DNA of 64,000 nucleotides from Calamus simplicifolius (Eukaryota > Streptophyta > Magnoliopsida > Arecales > Arecaceae). The translations under genes and the position numbers were made by a program. The notes under the pieces are model-generated. The model did not search any database. It was not told where the DNA came from and saw nothing but the letters and a program-made list of their open reading frames with translations. Numbering within the stretch: the first letter of the stretch is position 1; each line of letters begins with the position of its first letter. Of the stretch, positions 34,201-46,200 are shown one piece after another. The DNA lies in contig UESW01003836.1 in assembly GCA_900491605.1 (NCBI GenBank), positions 430,167 through 494,166 on the forward strand. Direction: 5' to 3'.

Positions 34201-37200
34201 TGTCAACTTCGGGCTTCCTGGACTGAAGGTCGGCAACAAAACAGTGCCGAGCTACAACTTGACTTGGACAACCCGCACTCCACATTCGGTGGGAAACTTC
34301 ATGGCGAGATGAGGAATGAAATGATAGCCTTGAGAGATATTTGCCCTGGTCTGCCGAGTATGGCATTGTAAGGAGATCGAAGCTTGATCACGAGAAAGTC
34401 CATGAGTGTAGTGGCTACACTGGGCCAAGTGCCTGATCGGACTGTCAAGGTGATAACTCCTTCGGGGACTATGGCGTCACCTGTAAAACCCACTAGAATG
34501 GATTCTATGGCCCAAAGGCTTTCCATCCGTATTTCAATCTCACGAAGGCATCAAAATACAAAACGTTAACAAAGCTTCCACTATCAATCAAAATGCGGTG
34601 TACATCGTAGCCATTCATATTTAGGGATACAACTAAGGCATCATCATGGGGGTACTGTACCTCCCAAAGATCCTCGTCAGAAAAATAAAGTTCATCAACT
34701 CGAGTCTTCTTTGGTGGATTTTTCTCCTCGCCCGGCCAGAATGACGAAGAGCCGACCGCCGCTGTCATATTAACATTGCCAATGATCGAAGGATTCGATG
34801 GAGGGAGTTGGCGAGGTTCGGACTGGCGATCTCCTCCATTGTTCGGCTCGAGGGCTCTCTTGAATCGGTCTAGCCTACCCCGTTGGATGAGTTGCTCGAT
34901 CTCGTTCCGGAGCTGCCAGCATTCTTTGGTGTCATGCCCGTGATCTCGATGAAAGCGACAATACTTGGTCATATCCCTCCGAGCCGCATTGCCCCAAAGA
35001 GGAGGCTGAGGAATTTGGCGCTCAATCTCCATTAAGATTTGCGCCCTTGGCGCGATGAGGGTGTATTGATCGAACCTTCGAGCCGGGCTCTAGGTTCAAT
35101 CTTGAGACGGCAGTGGAGAAGCTCTTTGGCGACGAGGTGGGCTTGCATGGTGAAAGGATCGATATTTTTCCAAGCCTTTCGCCTCCTTCATTGCTCGACT
35201 CGGGCCGACCTCCGTGACTCCTCAACCCTGGCATACTTATCCGCCACGGCCATCATATCAAAAAGGCTTTTTGGGTAATTGACTTCTAGAGCTAAGTAGA
35301 AGTCACCTTCCTTTAACACTCCTCCCGCCAAAGCAGACATGACCACCTCGTGATTGAGGTGGTCGACCTCCAACAGGACCGTGTTGAAGTAGCCGAGGTA
35401 GTTCTTCAAAGATTCCCCCTCCTGCTGCTTGACTTCAGAGAGGGAATCGTTGGCGATAGCTGCGGTAGCTTAGCTTATTAAAAGAATCAATGGAACCCAG
35501 CTTCAGACCATTAAACCAGGTTATAGCCAATCCTCTAAGGGTAGAGGGGAAGGCTCAGCACAGGATCGCATCTGACGCTCTGTGCAACATTATGATGGAT
35601 TTGAAGCTGCTCAAGTGATCATCGGGATCAGCGGATCCATGATATGGATCGATGGTGGGGAGCTTGACATAAGGAGGGATCACTTCCCGCATGATCTCCT
35701 TAGAAAAAGGATGCCCTGCTCCGCCTTTGACTAAGATGGATGGGCTTGTCTAACGGCGTCCAGCTCCTGACGCTATTCTCAATGCATCTCTTGCATCTGC
35801 CGCCTAATCCCTTCATCTAGAGTGGTAGGAGGGACCGATCGAAGGAAGGATGGAAGTGGCATCGAATCTTGGGAAGACACCGGAGAGAGAGAACGAGCTC
35901 GCCGAGATTTAGGCGGACTCTTCCCTCCAGCCCATTGCGGCGCTGGTCTGACCCCTGTGGGTTGGTAAAGATGATCCGCGGCCTCAGGCATATTGGAAGA
36001 AGAAATTGCCGGCGAACAGGGGCGGCGACTTTCTCACGAAGTTGCAGAGCAGGGATAGCTAGGCGAGAAGCTCCATGGAGCCCCTGGACCAGCTGAATCA
36101 TAGCTTGGACCTACTGAACCAGCATGGCAAACTGGTCCTGTGTCACTGCAGTTACCGATGGTGAAGGGGTCTCGGCCGGCAATGGTAGCGGAAGCGCTAC
36201 ACTATTGATTGGATCAAGCCTTTGAGAGGTAGTCTGATCCTGAGCATCAAAAGTGGCTCTCTTCCGATTGGCCATTAGAGGATTCTTCTTCTAATCTTGA
36301 ACCTTGTCTCCTAGATTACAAGTTTACGGGACTTGAGGCCCTTCTCTAGCGCCAATCTGTTGCTGCGGAAATCCGCTCTCCAAGTCAGGTGCAGTTCGAC
36401 TCCGGATCTGGACGTTGATCTCTCGTTCGAACGGAACCTGCAAGACAGTCCTTATGCAGAGAGCATCTAGGATGGCCATCTGCGAAAGATCGTGCGTGCA
36501 ACTCACACGCGCGCTAGGCACACGCGCCCCACGTGCGCGCGCCCAGGCGCACACCTAATGCGCCCGCGCAGAGTGCGCGCCAGACTAACAGGCGGCCAGC
36601 CTAGCAGCGCACCCGCCAGCCTTGCAAAGGGGCTTTGTGGGCATTATCCAAAAGTCTATCCAATGAAATTGGCTAGAGTTGCTGGATGCGGCGCAGTTTT
36701 CCTACAACCTGAACCGGTCTTCAGCAACAGATCAAAGTCCAGCGGAGTTATGCCAAGGCTACCAGCCCAGGACGCCCTTGGAGGTTGCACAACAGTATGA
36801 CGGCCCATGCCTAGCGGCGCATCTATTTGCAAGGAACAGGACCGAAAATATTGCTAAGGCACGTGACAGCCTTGTGCAAGCAACTATGCAGATGAAGCTA
36901 CGCGCAGATGAGCATCGACGACCAGTGGAGTTCTAAATGGGCGATCTTGTTATGTTGAAGATAACGCCCTATCTTTGAAGGAAAGCAACCAAGCAAAAGT
37001 TCCATAAAGGCCTTTTGCCAAGATATGACGGACCCTTCGAAGTACTCAAACGGTGGGAGAAGTGGCTTATAAGCTAGCCATGCCGACCAGATTGAAGATT
37101 CATCCAGTCTTTCATGTTAGCTTCCTCAAACCATACCATGGAGACCTGGACAGGCAGGATGCACCCTGCCATCCGACCCAAATTCGAAAGGAAGATTGCA

Positions 37201-40200
37201 AGAATTTTGGTAGACCGAAAGGTGGGAACGAGTCAAGGACCCCAGTACATAGAGTATCTGGTACAATAGCACGGAGAGGATGTTTCCGATGCCACCTGGA
37301 GGCGAGCAGAAAAACTTTGGCAATTCGTGGACATTCAGGCCTACGTGAGGGCGAGCACGATGGAAACGTCGGCGCCTTCAAGTGGGGGAGGATTGTCACC
37401 GCCCCAGTGATGCGCACGGCCAGGAGGGTCGTAGCGCAGCATGCGGCGCACAGCACGGGCAAGGCAGGTGACCAAGGACTGCCAGGATGGAGTTTGACCA
37501 TGTGACGGAATGGGATTGTTATTAATCAAAGGGGTTGGGTATTGTTACCCTGTACATGCTTGTGTTGGGCTTGGGCTTAGGCGTGTGATTTGTTATCGGG
37601 GTTCTTATAGTTAGGGAAAGGGAGGCCTACGGTTAACCTCACCCTATCCCTAAGCGCATCATTACTCTGAGAGAGAGGCTGACTTAGCACAAGGCGTGCT
37701 AAGGCCGATCCCCAGCTAGAACGCTTCCGTACTTAGAAAAAAAATAGCCTATACCTAGCCGGGTGACAAAGGGGTATCAGAGCGCGTTAAAACAAGACAC
37801 AAAAAAGCAAGATTCTTCTTCCGAGCTCTAAAAATCACAACCATGGTAAAACACAACGATCGAATAACAAGGCTCAGGCTATTGTCGGGATTCCTCCAAA
37901 AGATGGGTTTACTGATCTCATCACCCGATCGATCCCTGAGCAGCAGCAGCAGATCAATCAGATCCAGCAGGCATCCCGGCACAACCAGATCATGGAGCCG
38001 AACCAAGCTTTTCCAATGAAGGCCAACAAGACGGACGAGATGTCGTTCTAGAGGAGGTTCTGAATCGCATTAAGGAACTAGGAGACGAAGTGGATGCACA
38101 CGAGAGCGCAGCCAGCCCTACGCGAATCAACCACATCCATCCCATATCCGCGTACCTGAACCGAAGCCTTTCAGCGGCGTGCGCAACACCAAGGAACTGG
38201 AGAACTTCGTATGGGACGTGGAGTACTTAGCAATGAATATACTGGAAGCGCAACGTATCCACCTCGCTAGCGTGTTCCTTGCTGTTGATGCCAAGCTATG
38301 GTGGCGCACTCGCAGCGCGGAGGATCGAAACTCCAGTAGGCCAGGAATTACAACTTGAGAGGCCCTCAAAGAAGAGTTGAAGATTCAATTTCTCCCTCAC
38401 AACGTCACATGGGTGGCGAGGGACCAACTGAAGAAGCTGAAGCAGATGGGTTCCATCAGAGACTACATCAAGGAGTTCAGCTCATTGCTACTCGATATAC
38501 CAAACATGTCAGAAGCTGACAAGCTGTTCAATTTTCAGTCAGGGTTACAGAACTGGGCGCAAGTGGAGCTGCGAAGGCAAGGAGTGAAAGATCTCAATTC
38601 GGCGATGGCTGCTGCCGAGAGCTTCGTCAACTTTCGTACCACTACACCTACCCTCGCCTTTGGCAAGCAGAAAGCCAAAGCCAAGGAGGGTAAGACGTCT
38701 CATCCCAAGAAGCAAGGGAAGAAGACGACAGCCCAAAAAGAGAAGGGAACTACTCACCAGTCTAAGGATACCACGGCTAAATCTGAGCGGCCCCAAGGCT
38801 GTTTTATCTGCGGAGGTGCACATCGGATGCGCGACTGTCAGAAAAAGGGGAAGTTCACGGACTTGATCTCCCAACTGGCCGAGGAATCCAGCGACTCAGA
38901 AGGACCCTCCCGGGTGAACCCGTTACAAGCGATTAATGTACTTGTCACCAAAAGCCGCCATCCTGCAAAGGCTTCTTTATGTTTCGGTGAAGGTCAATGG
39001 CCGCCAGCTGAGGGCCATGATTGATACGGGTGCCACCAACAACTTCATCGCGGAAGACGTAGCGAAGGAGTTAGGATTGCAGACTTCCACCGCTGCAACC
39101 ATGATAAAGGCCATCAACTCGAAGGCAGCGAGGGTGAATGGCCGTGCAAAGGCTGATCTAGAAGTCGGCCCCTGGAGAGGGCCATGCAGCTTTTTGGTGA
39201 TCCCACTTGATAATTTTCAGATCATACTTGGCCTGGAGTTCTTCAAGGCAGCCAAGGTAATGATCATTCCACATCTCAACGACATGCTGATTGGTACGGA
39301 GGATAGCACCGGATTCGTTTCAACATTGCCATCAATTGCTAAGGAAGAAAGTAGCGGTTAGTCAACCATTGCAAAGCAGAAGGCGGGCAGCACCAATTCG
39401 CACACAGTTCCAGATAGCGGACTGATATCCGCTAAGTAGCTCAGCAAAGGCCTTAGAAAAAGAGACCAAACATATGTCACGGCACTAGTCCAGGTTCAGC
39501 CCGAATCGAAGGATACAGAGGAGGTGCCCGCGCAGGTGGGGGAGGTGCTAGAAGAGTTCGCTGATCTATTGTCCGATGAGCTACCAAAAGAATTACTGCC
39601 ACGACGCACGCACGACCATCGAATTGAGCTGGAACCCGGAGCGCATGCCCCGGCAAAGGCCCCCTACCGTATGGACCCAGCAGAACTGAAGGAACTGTGT
39701 ACTCAACTGGATGAGTTATTGGCCGTGGGATTGATTCAGCCATCCCACGCCCCTTTTGGAGCACCGTTCCTTTTTCAGCGCAAGAAGGATGGATCATGTG
39801 CGTGGACTATCGAGCCCTCAACAAGGTCACCGTGAAGAATCGCTACCCGGTGCCCAACACAGCAGATCTATTCGACCAACTTTCAAAGGCGGAATACTTC
39901 AGCAAATTGGACTACGCTATGGATATTGGCAGGTGCGTATTGCGCTAGGAGATGAATCAAAGACGACGTGTGTGACCCGGTACAGCTCATTCGAGTTCCT
40001 GGTCATGACCTTTAGCCTGACGAATGCACCAGCTACCTTCTGCAACCTCATGACAGACGTCCTTATGACTTCCTCGATGACTTTGCCGTAGTCTATCTGG
40101 ACGACATAGTCATTTATAGCAGTGGCCTGCAGCAGCATGTGGAGCACTTGAGGCGAGTTATGCAGCGACTTCGGGAGCATCGCCTCTATGTCAAAAGGGA

Positions 40201-43200
40201 GAAGTGCAAATTTGCACGCACTGAGGTCCATTTTCTTGGACACATTGTTGGTCATGGTGCAATACGGATGGACAGCACCAAGGTCCAGGCCATCCTGGAT
40301 TGGTCGACACCTGTGCCACAGTGAGCGAGCTCCGATCGTTCCAAGGACTCGTGAACTATTACCGAAGGTTTATCAAAGGGTACTCGGCCATCGCAAGCCC
40401 TTTAACCGATCTGCTCAAGAAAGATCGAAGGTGGAGTTGGTCCTCAACTGTGAGGAGGCCTTCGGTAAGCTTAAGACGGCACTAGCTACGGAGCCGATCT
40501 TACAGTTACCCAGATTTGAGGATCCATTTGAAGTGCACACGGACGCATCAAACCGAGCGCTTGGTGGAGTTTTGATCCAAGCGAGACATCCAGTGGCATA
40601 CGAGAGCAGAAAGTTCAAGGACGCTGAGACGTGGTATTCGGCGCACGAGAGGGAGATGATTATTGTGATACACTGCTTGGAGGTATGGCGCTATTATTTG
40701 CTCGGAACCAAATTCAAATTGTTACCGACAACGTCGCCAACACCTATTTCAAGACCCAGCGCAAGTTGACGCCCAAACAAGCTCGTTGGCAAGAGTACTT
40801 GGCGGGATTCGATTTTATTGGGAGCATCGGCCAGGACGTCAGAATCAAGTGGCCGACGCCCTCAGCCGCCAAGCCACAGGAGTACGTGACCGCGCGACCA
40901 TGCAGTCAGGCGTTATAGAGCGCATCCGCGAGAAGCGCAGGCAGACGCGGCATACACCAAGCTAATGCGTGACGTAACGAGTGGATTGGTGCGACGCTTC
41001 TGGATCCAGGACGACTTGCTTCGCGCACATGGAGGCAGGCTAGTCGTGCCAAAGAATGAAGCTCTACGGAACGACTTATTAAAAGAGTCCCATGACTCAA
41101 GGTGGGTAGGACATCCAGGCATGGAGCGGATGTATGCCCTGTTATCTCGTGACTTCTACTGACCGAATATGTGGAGAGACGTGGAGGCCTAGATGAATAA
41201 AGTGGAATGCAGGAAGCCGGCGGGACTACTACAACCTTTGCCCGGCCCAAGTCGACCGTGGGCATCTATTTCCATGGACTTCATAGTGGGGTTTCCAGAG
41301 GTGGACGGCAAGCGGACCTTTTTCGTGGTGGTGGACAAATTTTCAAAGTACGCTATTTTCAAGGCGGTATCAAACCATGCACAGCCGAGACGTGAGCGAC
41401 ACTCTTCTTCACCATTTTGGTCAAGATATTCGGTATGCTCGGAGATATCATCAATGATCGCGAAGTCCGATTCACTTCTGGACCACGCTTTTCCAAATCG
41501 TGGGCACGGAGCTTAAGTTCTCTACAGCATATCACCCTCAGATGGATGGCCAAACAGAGCGGGTGAATGCATTGCTCGAGGAATATCTACGACACTTCAT
41601 CACCGCAAGACAACGAAATTGGCTAGAGTTGTTGGACGCGGTGCAGTTTTCCTACAACTTGAACCGGTCTTCAGCAACAGATCAAAGTCCAGCGAAGTTA
41701 TGCCTAGGCTACCAGCCTAGGACGTCCTTGGAGGTTGCACAACAGTATGACAGCCCATGCCTAGCGGCACATCTATTTGCAAGGGACAGGACCAAAAATA
41801 TGATAAGGCGTGTGACAGCCTTGTGCGGGCGGCTATACAGATGAAGCTATGCGCAGATGAGCATCGATGACCAGTGGAGTTCCAGGTGTCGATCTTGTTA
41901 TGTTGAAGATAACGCCCTTCTTTGAAGGAAAGCAACCAAGCGAAAGTTCCATAAAGGCCTTTTGCCAAGGTATGACGGACCCTTCAAAGTACTCAAACGG
42001 GTGTGAGAAGTGGCTTACAAACTGGTCCTACCTGCCAAACGAAGATTCATCCAGTCTTTCATGTTAGCTTCCTCAAACCATACCATGGATATTTGGACGC
42101 AGACGAGCTAGAGAACCCAGGCAAGATGGCCCTGCCATCCGACCCAAATTCGCAAGGAAGATTGCAAGAATTTTGGTAGACCGAAAGGTGGAAACGAGTC
42201 AAGGACCCCAGTACACGGAGTATCTGGTACAGTGGCACGGAGAAGATGTTTCTGATGCCACCTCAAGATGGGCAGAAGAACTTTGGCTGTTCATGGAGGA
42301 CATTCTGGCCTACGTGAGGGCGAGCGCAACGGGGACGTCGACGCCTTCAGGTGGGGGAGGATTGTCATCGCCACAGTGATGCGCACGACCAGGAGGGTCA
42401 TAGCGCAGCCCGCGGCGTGCAGCGCAAGCAAAGCAGGTGACCGAGGACCTGATAAGATAAAGTTTGACCATGCGACAGGATGCCCACGTCCGTTCGAGGG
42501 GCCGGCGAGCTCCACACTTAGTAAAACATAGCAGCGCGAGGTTGGTGACCAAGCGCCTAGGCCGGATGTGGACTCATCTTCCAGACGTGATGGCATGTGG
42601 AGTCGGCATCAGCTAGCCCAGATTCAGCAAGGCAAGCACGGTCGAAGAAGACCCGGTGCCATTCCTTAGTTGCGCCAAGGCTGGCCTAGCCAAACGCACC
42701 CGTGCGCGCAGGCCAGACAGGCTGCGCGCCTAGGCGCGCGCAGGAAGCCGAACGCCAAGGTGCATGCGGCGCCTGGCACGCCCGAGCGTGCTCACCGGCC
42801 AGGCTAGCACCCGACAGCACGAGCGCGCGCCAGGCTGGTAGCGCGTCCGCACGTGACGAACGAGCAGGCAGCCCACCCGACCATTGGCGCGCGCCAGGCG
42901 AGAGTGCGCCCAACGGCCAGCGCCCAGACGCGCACCCAGGCGCGCACCCAGCACCCAGGCTGGCGTGCGCCCAGCCCGGCCAGCAGTGCCCAACCAGCCT
43001 GGATGAAGGGCATTCGGGGCATTATCCATTTGTTCCAAAACTTATCTTTGGATACGTGTTTGAGGCGCTATTTTAGCAAGCATTTTGGCCCTTCATCAGC
43101 CATCCAACAGCCATTAGAAGATAAGCCCTCTATCATCCGGCTAGGTATAGGCTATTTTTTTTCTAAGTACGGAAGCGTCCTAGCTGGGGACCGGTCTTAG

Positions 43201-46200
43201 CACGCCTCGTGCTAAGTTAGCCTCTCTCTCAGAGTAATGATGCGCTTAGGGATAGGGTGAGGTTAACCCCAGGCCTCCCTTTGCCTAACTATAAGAACCC
43301 GAATAACAAATCACACACCCAAGCCCAAGCCCAACACAAGCATGTACAAGGTAACAATATTCCAACCCCTTTGATTAATAACAATCCCAAGAGGAATACA
43401 AGACGAACCCGTGCGTGCGCGGTAGGGCCGGCCTGCGAGCGCCTGCTCGTGCGGCCAGGCTGCGCGCACGGGTGCATTTGGCTAGGCCAGCCTTCGCGCA
43501 ACTAAGGAATGGCTCCAGGTCTTCTTCGGCTGTGCTCACCTTGCTGAATCCGGGCTAGCTGATGCCGACTCCGCATGTCGTCGCGTCTGAAAGATGAGTC
43601 CGCATCCGGCCTAGGCACTTGGTCACCAACCTCGCGCTGCTATGTTTGACTAAGTATGGGGCTCGCCGGCCCCTCAGACGAATGTGGGCATCCCGTCGCA
43701 TGGTCAAACTTCATCCTATCAGGTCCTTGGTCACCTGCTTTGCCCGCACTGCGCACCGCGGGCTGCGCTACGGCCCTCCTAGCCATGCGCATCACTGGGG
43801 CGGTGACAATCCTTCCCCACCTGAAGGCGTCGACGTTCCCGTCGCGCTCGCCCTCACGTAGGCCTGAATGTCCTCCATGAACTGCCAAAGTTCTTCTGCC
43901 CGCCTCCAGGTGGCATCGGAAACATCCTCTTCGTGCCACTGTACCAGATACTCCGTGTACTAGGGTCCTTGACTCGTTCCCACCTTTCGATCCGCCAAAA
44001 TTCTTGCAATCTTCCTTGCGAATTTGGGTCGAATGGCAGGGCGCATCCTGCCTGGGTTCTCTAGCTCGTCTACGTCCAGATCTCCATGGTATGGTTTGAG
44101 AAAGCTAACATGAAAGACTGGATGAATCTTTCGTCTGACCGATAGGGCTAGGTTGTAAGCCACTTCTCCCACCCGTCTGAGTACTTTAAAGGGTTCGTCA
44201 TACCTTGGCAAAAGGCCTTTATGGAACTTTCGCTTGATTGCTTTCCTCCAAAGATAGGGCGTTATCTTAAACATAACAAGATCGCCCACCTGAAACTCCA
44301 CTGGTCGTCGATGCTCGTCTGCGCGTATCTTCATCTGCATAGCCGCCCGCACAAGGTTGTCACGCGCCTTAGCGAGTCCTAGGAACGATCGGAGCTCGCT
44401 CACTATGGCATGTGTCGACCAATCCAGGATGGCCTGGACCTTGGCACTGTCCATCCGTATCGCGCCATGGCCAACGATGTGTCCAAGAAAATGGACCTCG
44501 GTGCGTACAAACTCGCACTTCTCCCTTTTGACGTAGAGGCGATGCTTCCGAAGTCGCTGCATAACTCGCCTCAAGTGCTCCACATGCTGCTGTAGGCTAC
44601 CGCTATAAATGACTATGTCGTCCCGATAGACTACGACAAAGTCATCCAGGAAGTCATAAAGGACGTCTGTCATGAGGTTGCAGAAGGTAGCTGGTGCGTT
44701 CGTCAAGCCAAAGGGCATGACCAGGAACTCAAATGAGTCGTACCGGGTCAGTCATCTTTGATTCATCTCCTGGCGCAATACGCACCTGCCAATATCCAAA
44801 GCATAGATCCAATTTGCTGAAATATTCCGCCTTTGAAAGTCGGTCGAACATATCTGCTGCATTGAGCACCGGATAGCAATTCTTCACGATGACCTTGTTA
44901 AGGGCTCGATAGTCCATGCACATGCGCAGTGATCCATCCTTCTTACGCTGAAAAAGGACCGGTGCTCCGAAAGGGACGCGGGATGGCTGAATCAATCCCA
45001 TGGCCAGTAACTCATCCAGCCGAGTATGCAGTTCCTTCAGTTCTGTTGGACCCATACGGTAGGAGGCCTTTGCTGGGGCACGCGCTTCGGGTTCCAGCTC
45101 AATTCGATGATTGTGCGTACGCCGTGGCGATAATTCCTTTGGTAGCTCGTCGGGCATAAGATCGGCGAACTCTTCTAGTATCTCCCCCACCTGTGCGGGC
45201 ACATCCTCTGTATCCTTCGATTCGGGCTGAACCTGGACAAGTGTCACGACATATGTTTGGTCTCATTTCCTAAGGCCTTTGCTGAGCTGCTTAGTGAATA
45301 TCAGTCCGCTATCTGCAACTGTGCGAACTGGTGCTGCCTGCCTTCTGCTTTGCAACGGTTGACTGAGCAGTTAATGGCAATGCTGAAACAAATCCGGTGC
45401 TGTCCTCTGTGCTAATCAGTATGTCGTTCAGATGTGGGATGATCATCACCTTGGCTACCTTGAAGAACTCCATGCCAAGTATGATCTGAAAATCGTCAAG
45501 TGGGATCACCAAAAAGCTGCACGGCCCTCTCCAAGGGCCGACTTCTAAATCAGCCTTTGCAAGGCCATTCACCCTCGCTGCCTTCGAGTTGATGGCCTTT
45601 ATCATGGTTACAGTGGTGAAAGTATGCAATCCTAACTCCTTCGCTACATCTTCGCGATGAAGTTGTCGATGGCACCCGTATCAATCATGACCCTCGGCTG
45701 GTGGCCATTGATCTTCACCAAAACATAAAGCCCTTTGCAGGATGGCAGCTTCTTGGTGACAAGTGCATTAATCGCTTGTAACAGGTTCACCTGGAAGGGT
45801 CCCTCTGAGTCGCTGGATTCCTCGGCCAGTTGGGAGATCAAGGCCGTAAGCTTCCCCTTCTTCTGATAGTCGCGCATCCGATGTGCACCTCCGCAGAAAA
45901 AACAGCCTTGGGGTCGCTCAGATTTGGCCGTGGTATCCTTAGACTACTGAGTAGTTCCCTTCTCTTTTCAAGCTGTTGTCTTCTTCTTCTTCCCTTGCTT
46001 CTTGGAACGAGACATCTTACCCTCCTTGGCTTTAGCTTTATGCTTGCCAAGGACGGGTCATGCTTGAGCTTTAATGAAATTTTTTTAGTCAGAGTGTTAA
46101 TGCCAGCGTACCTAAAGAGCTTTAGGGCCAGAGTATTTATAGGCAATCACCTGATTCCTTGGATGCGTCATAGGGGGTCCAAAACCATTCAGATTCGAAT

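Larger units (their letters stand above)
36492..46055. mobile_element. Composite of three chromodomain-gypsy (chromovirus) copies nested in the Tat 5' LTR
   Basis: Three pieces of one family lie side by side: a 3' fragment with LTR end (36492-37768, + strand), a near-complete interior (37769-42380, + strand) with its 3' region, and an inverted truncated copy (43127-46055, - strand). All three share the chromodomain and 3' region at roughly 90 per cent by eye. The left two could derive from a tandem LTR-interior-LTR-interior structure, and the inverted copy meets them tail to tail. Confidence 0.8.

Noticed and set aside
42702..43076. Arg/Ala-rich open frames in the GC-rich block
   Set aside because: High GC removes stop codons in all frames. 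The block is LTR sequence and the frames differ between copies.
36492..46055. One intact autonomous chromovirus
   Set aside because: The + strand interior has repeated frame breaks and lacks a matching pair of complete LTRs in one orientation. The right part is an inverted, separately deleted copy.
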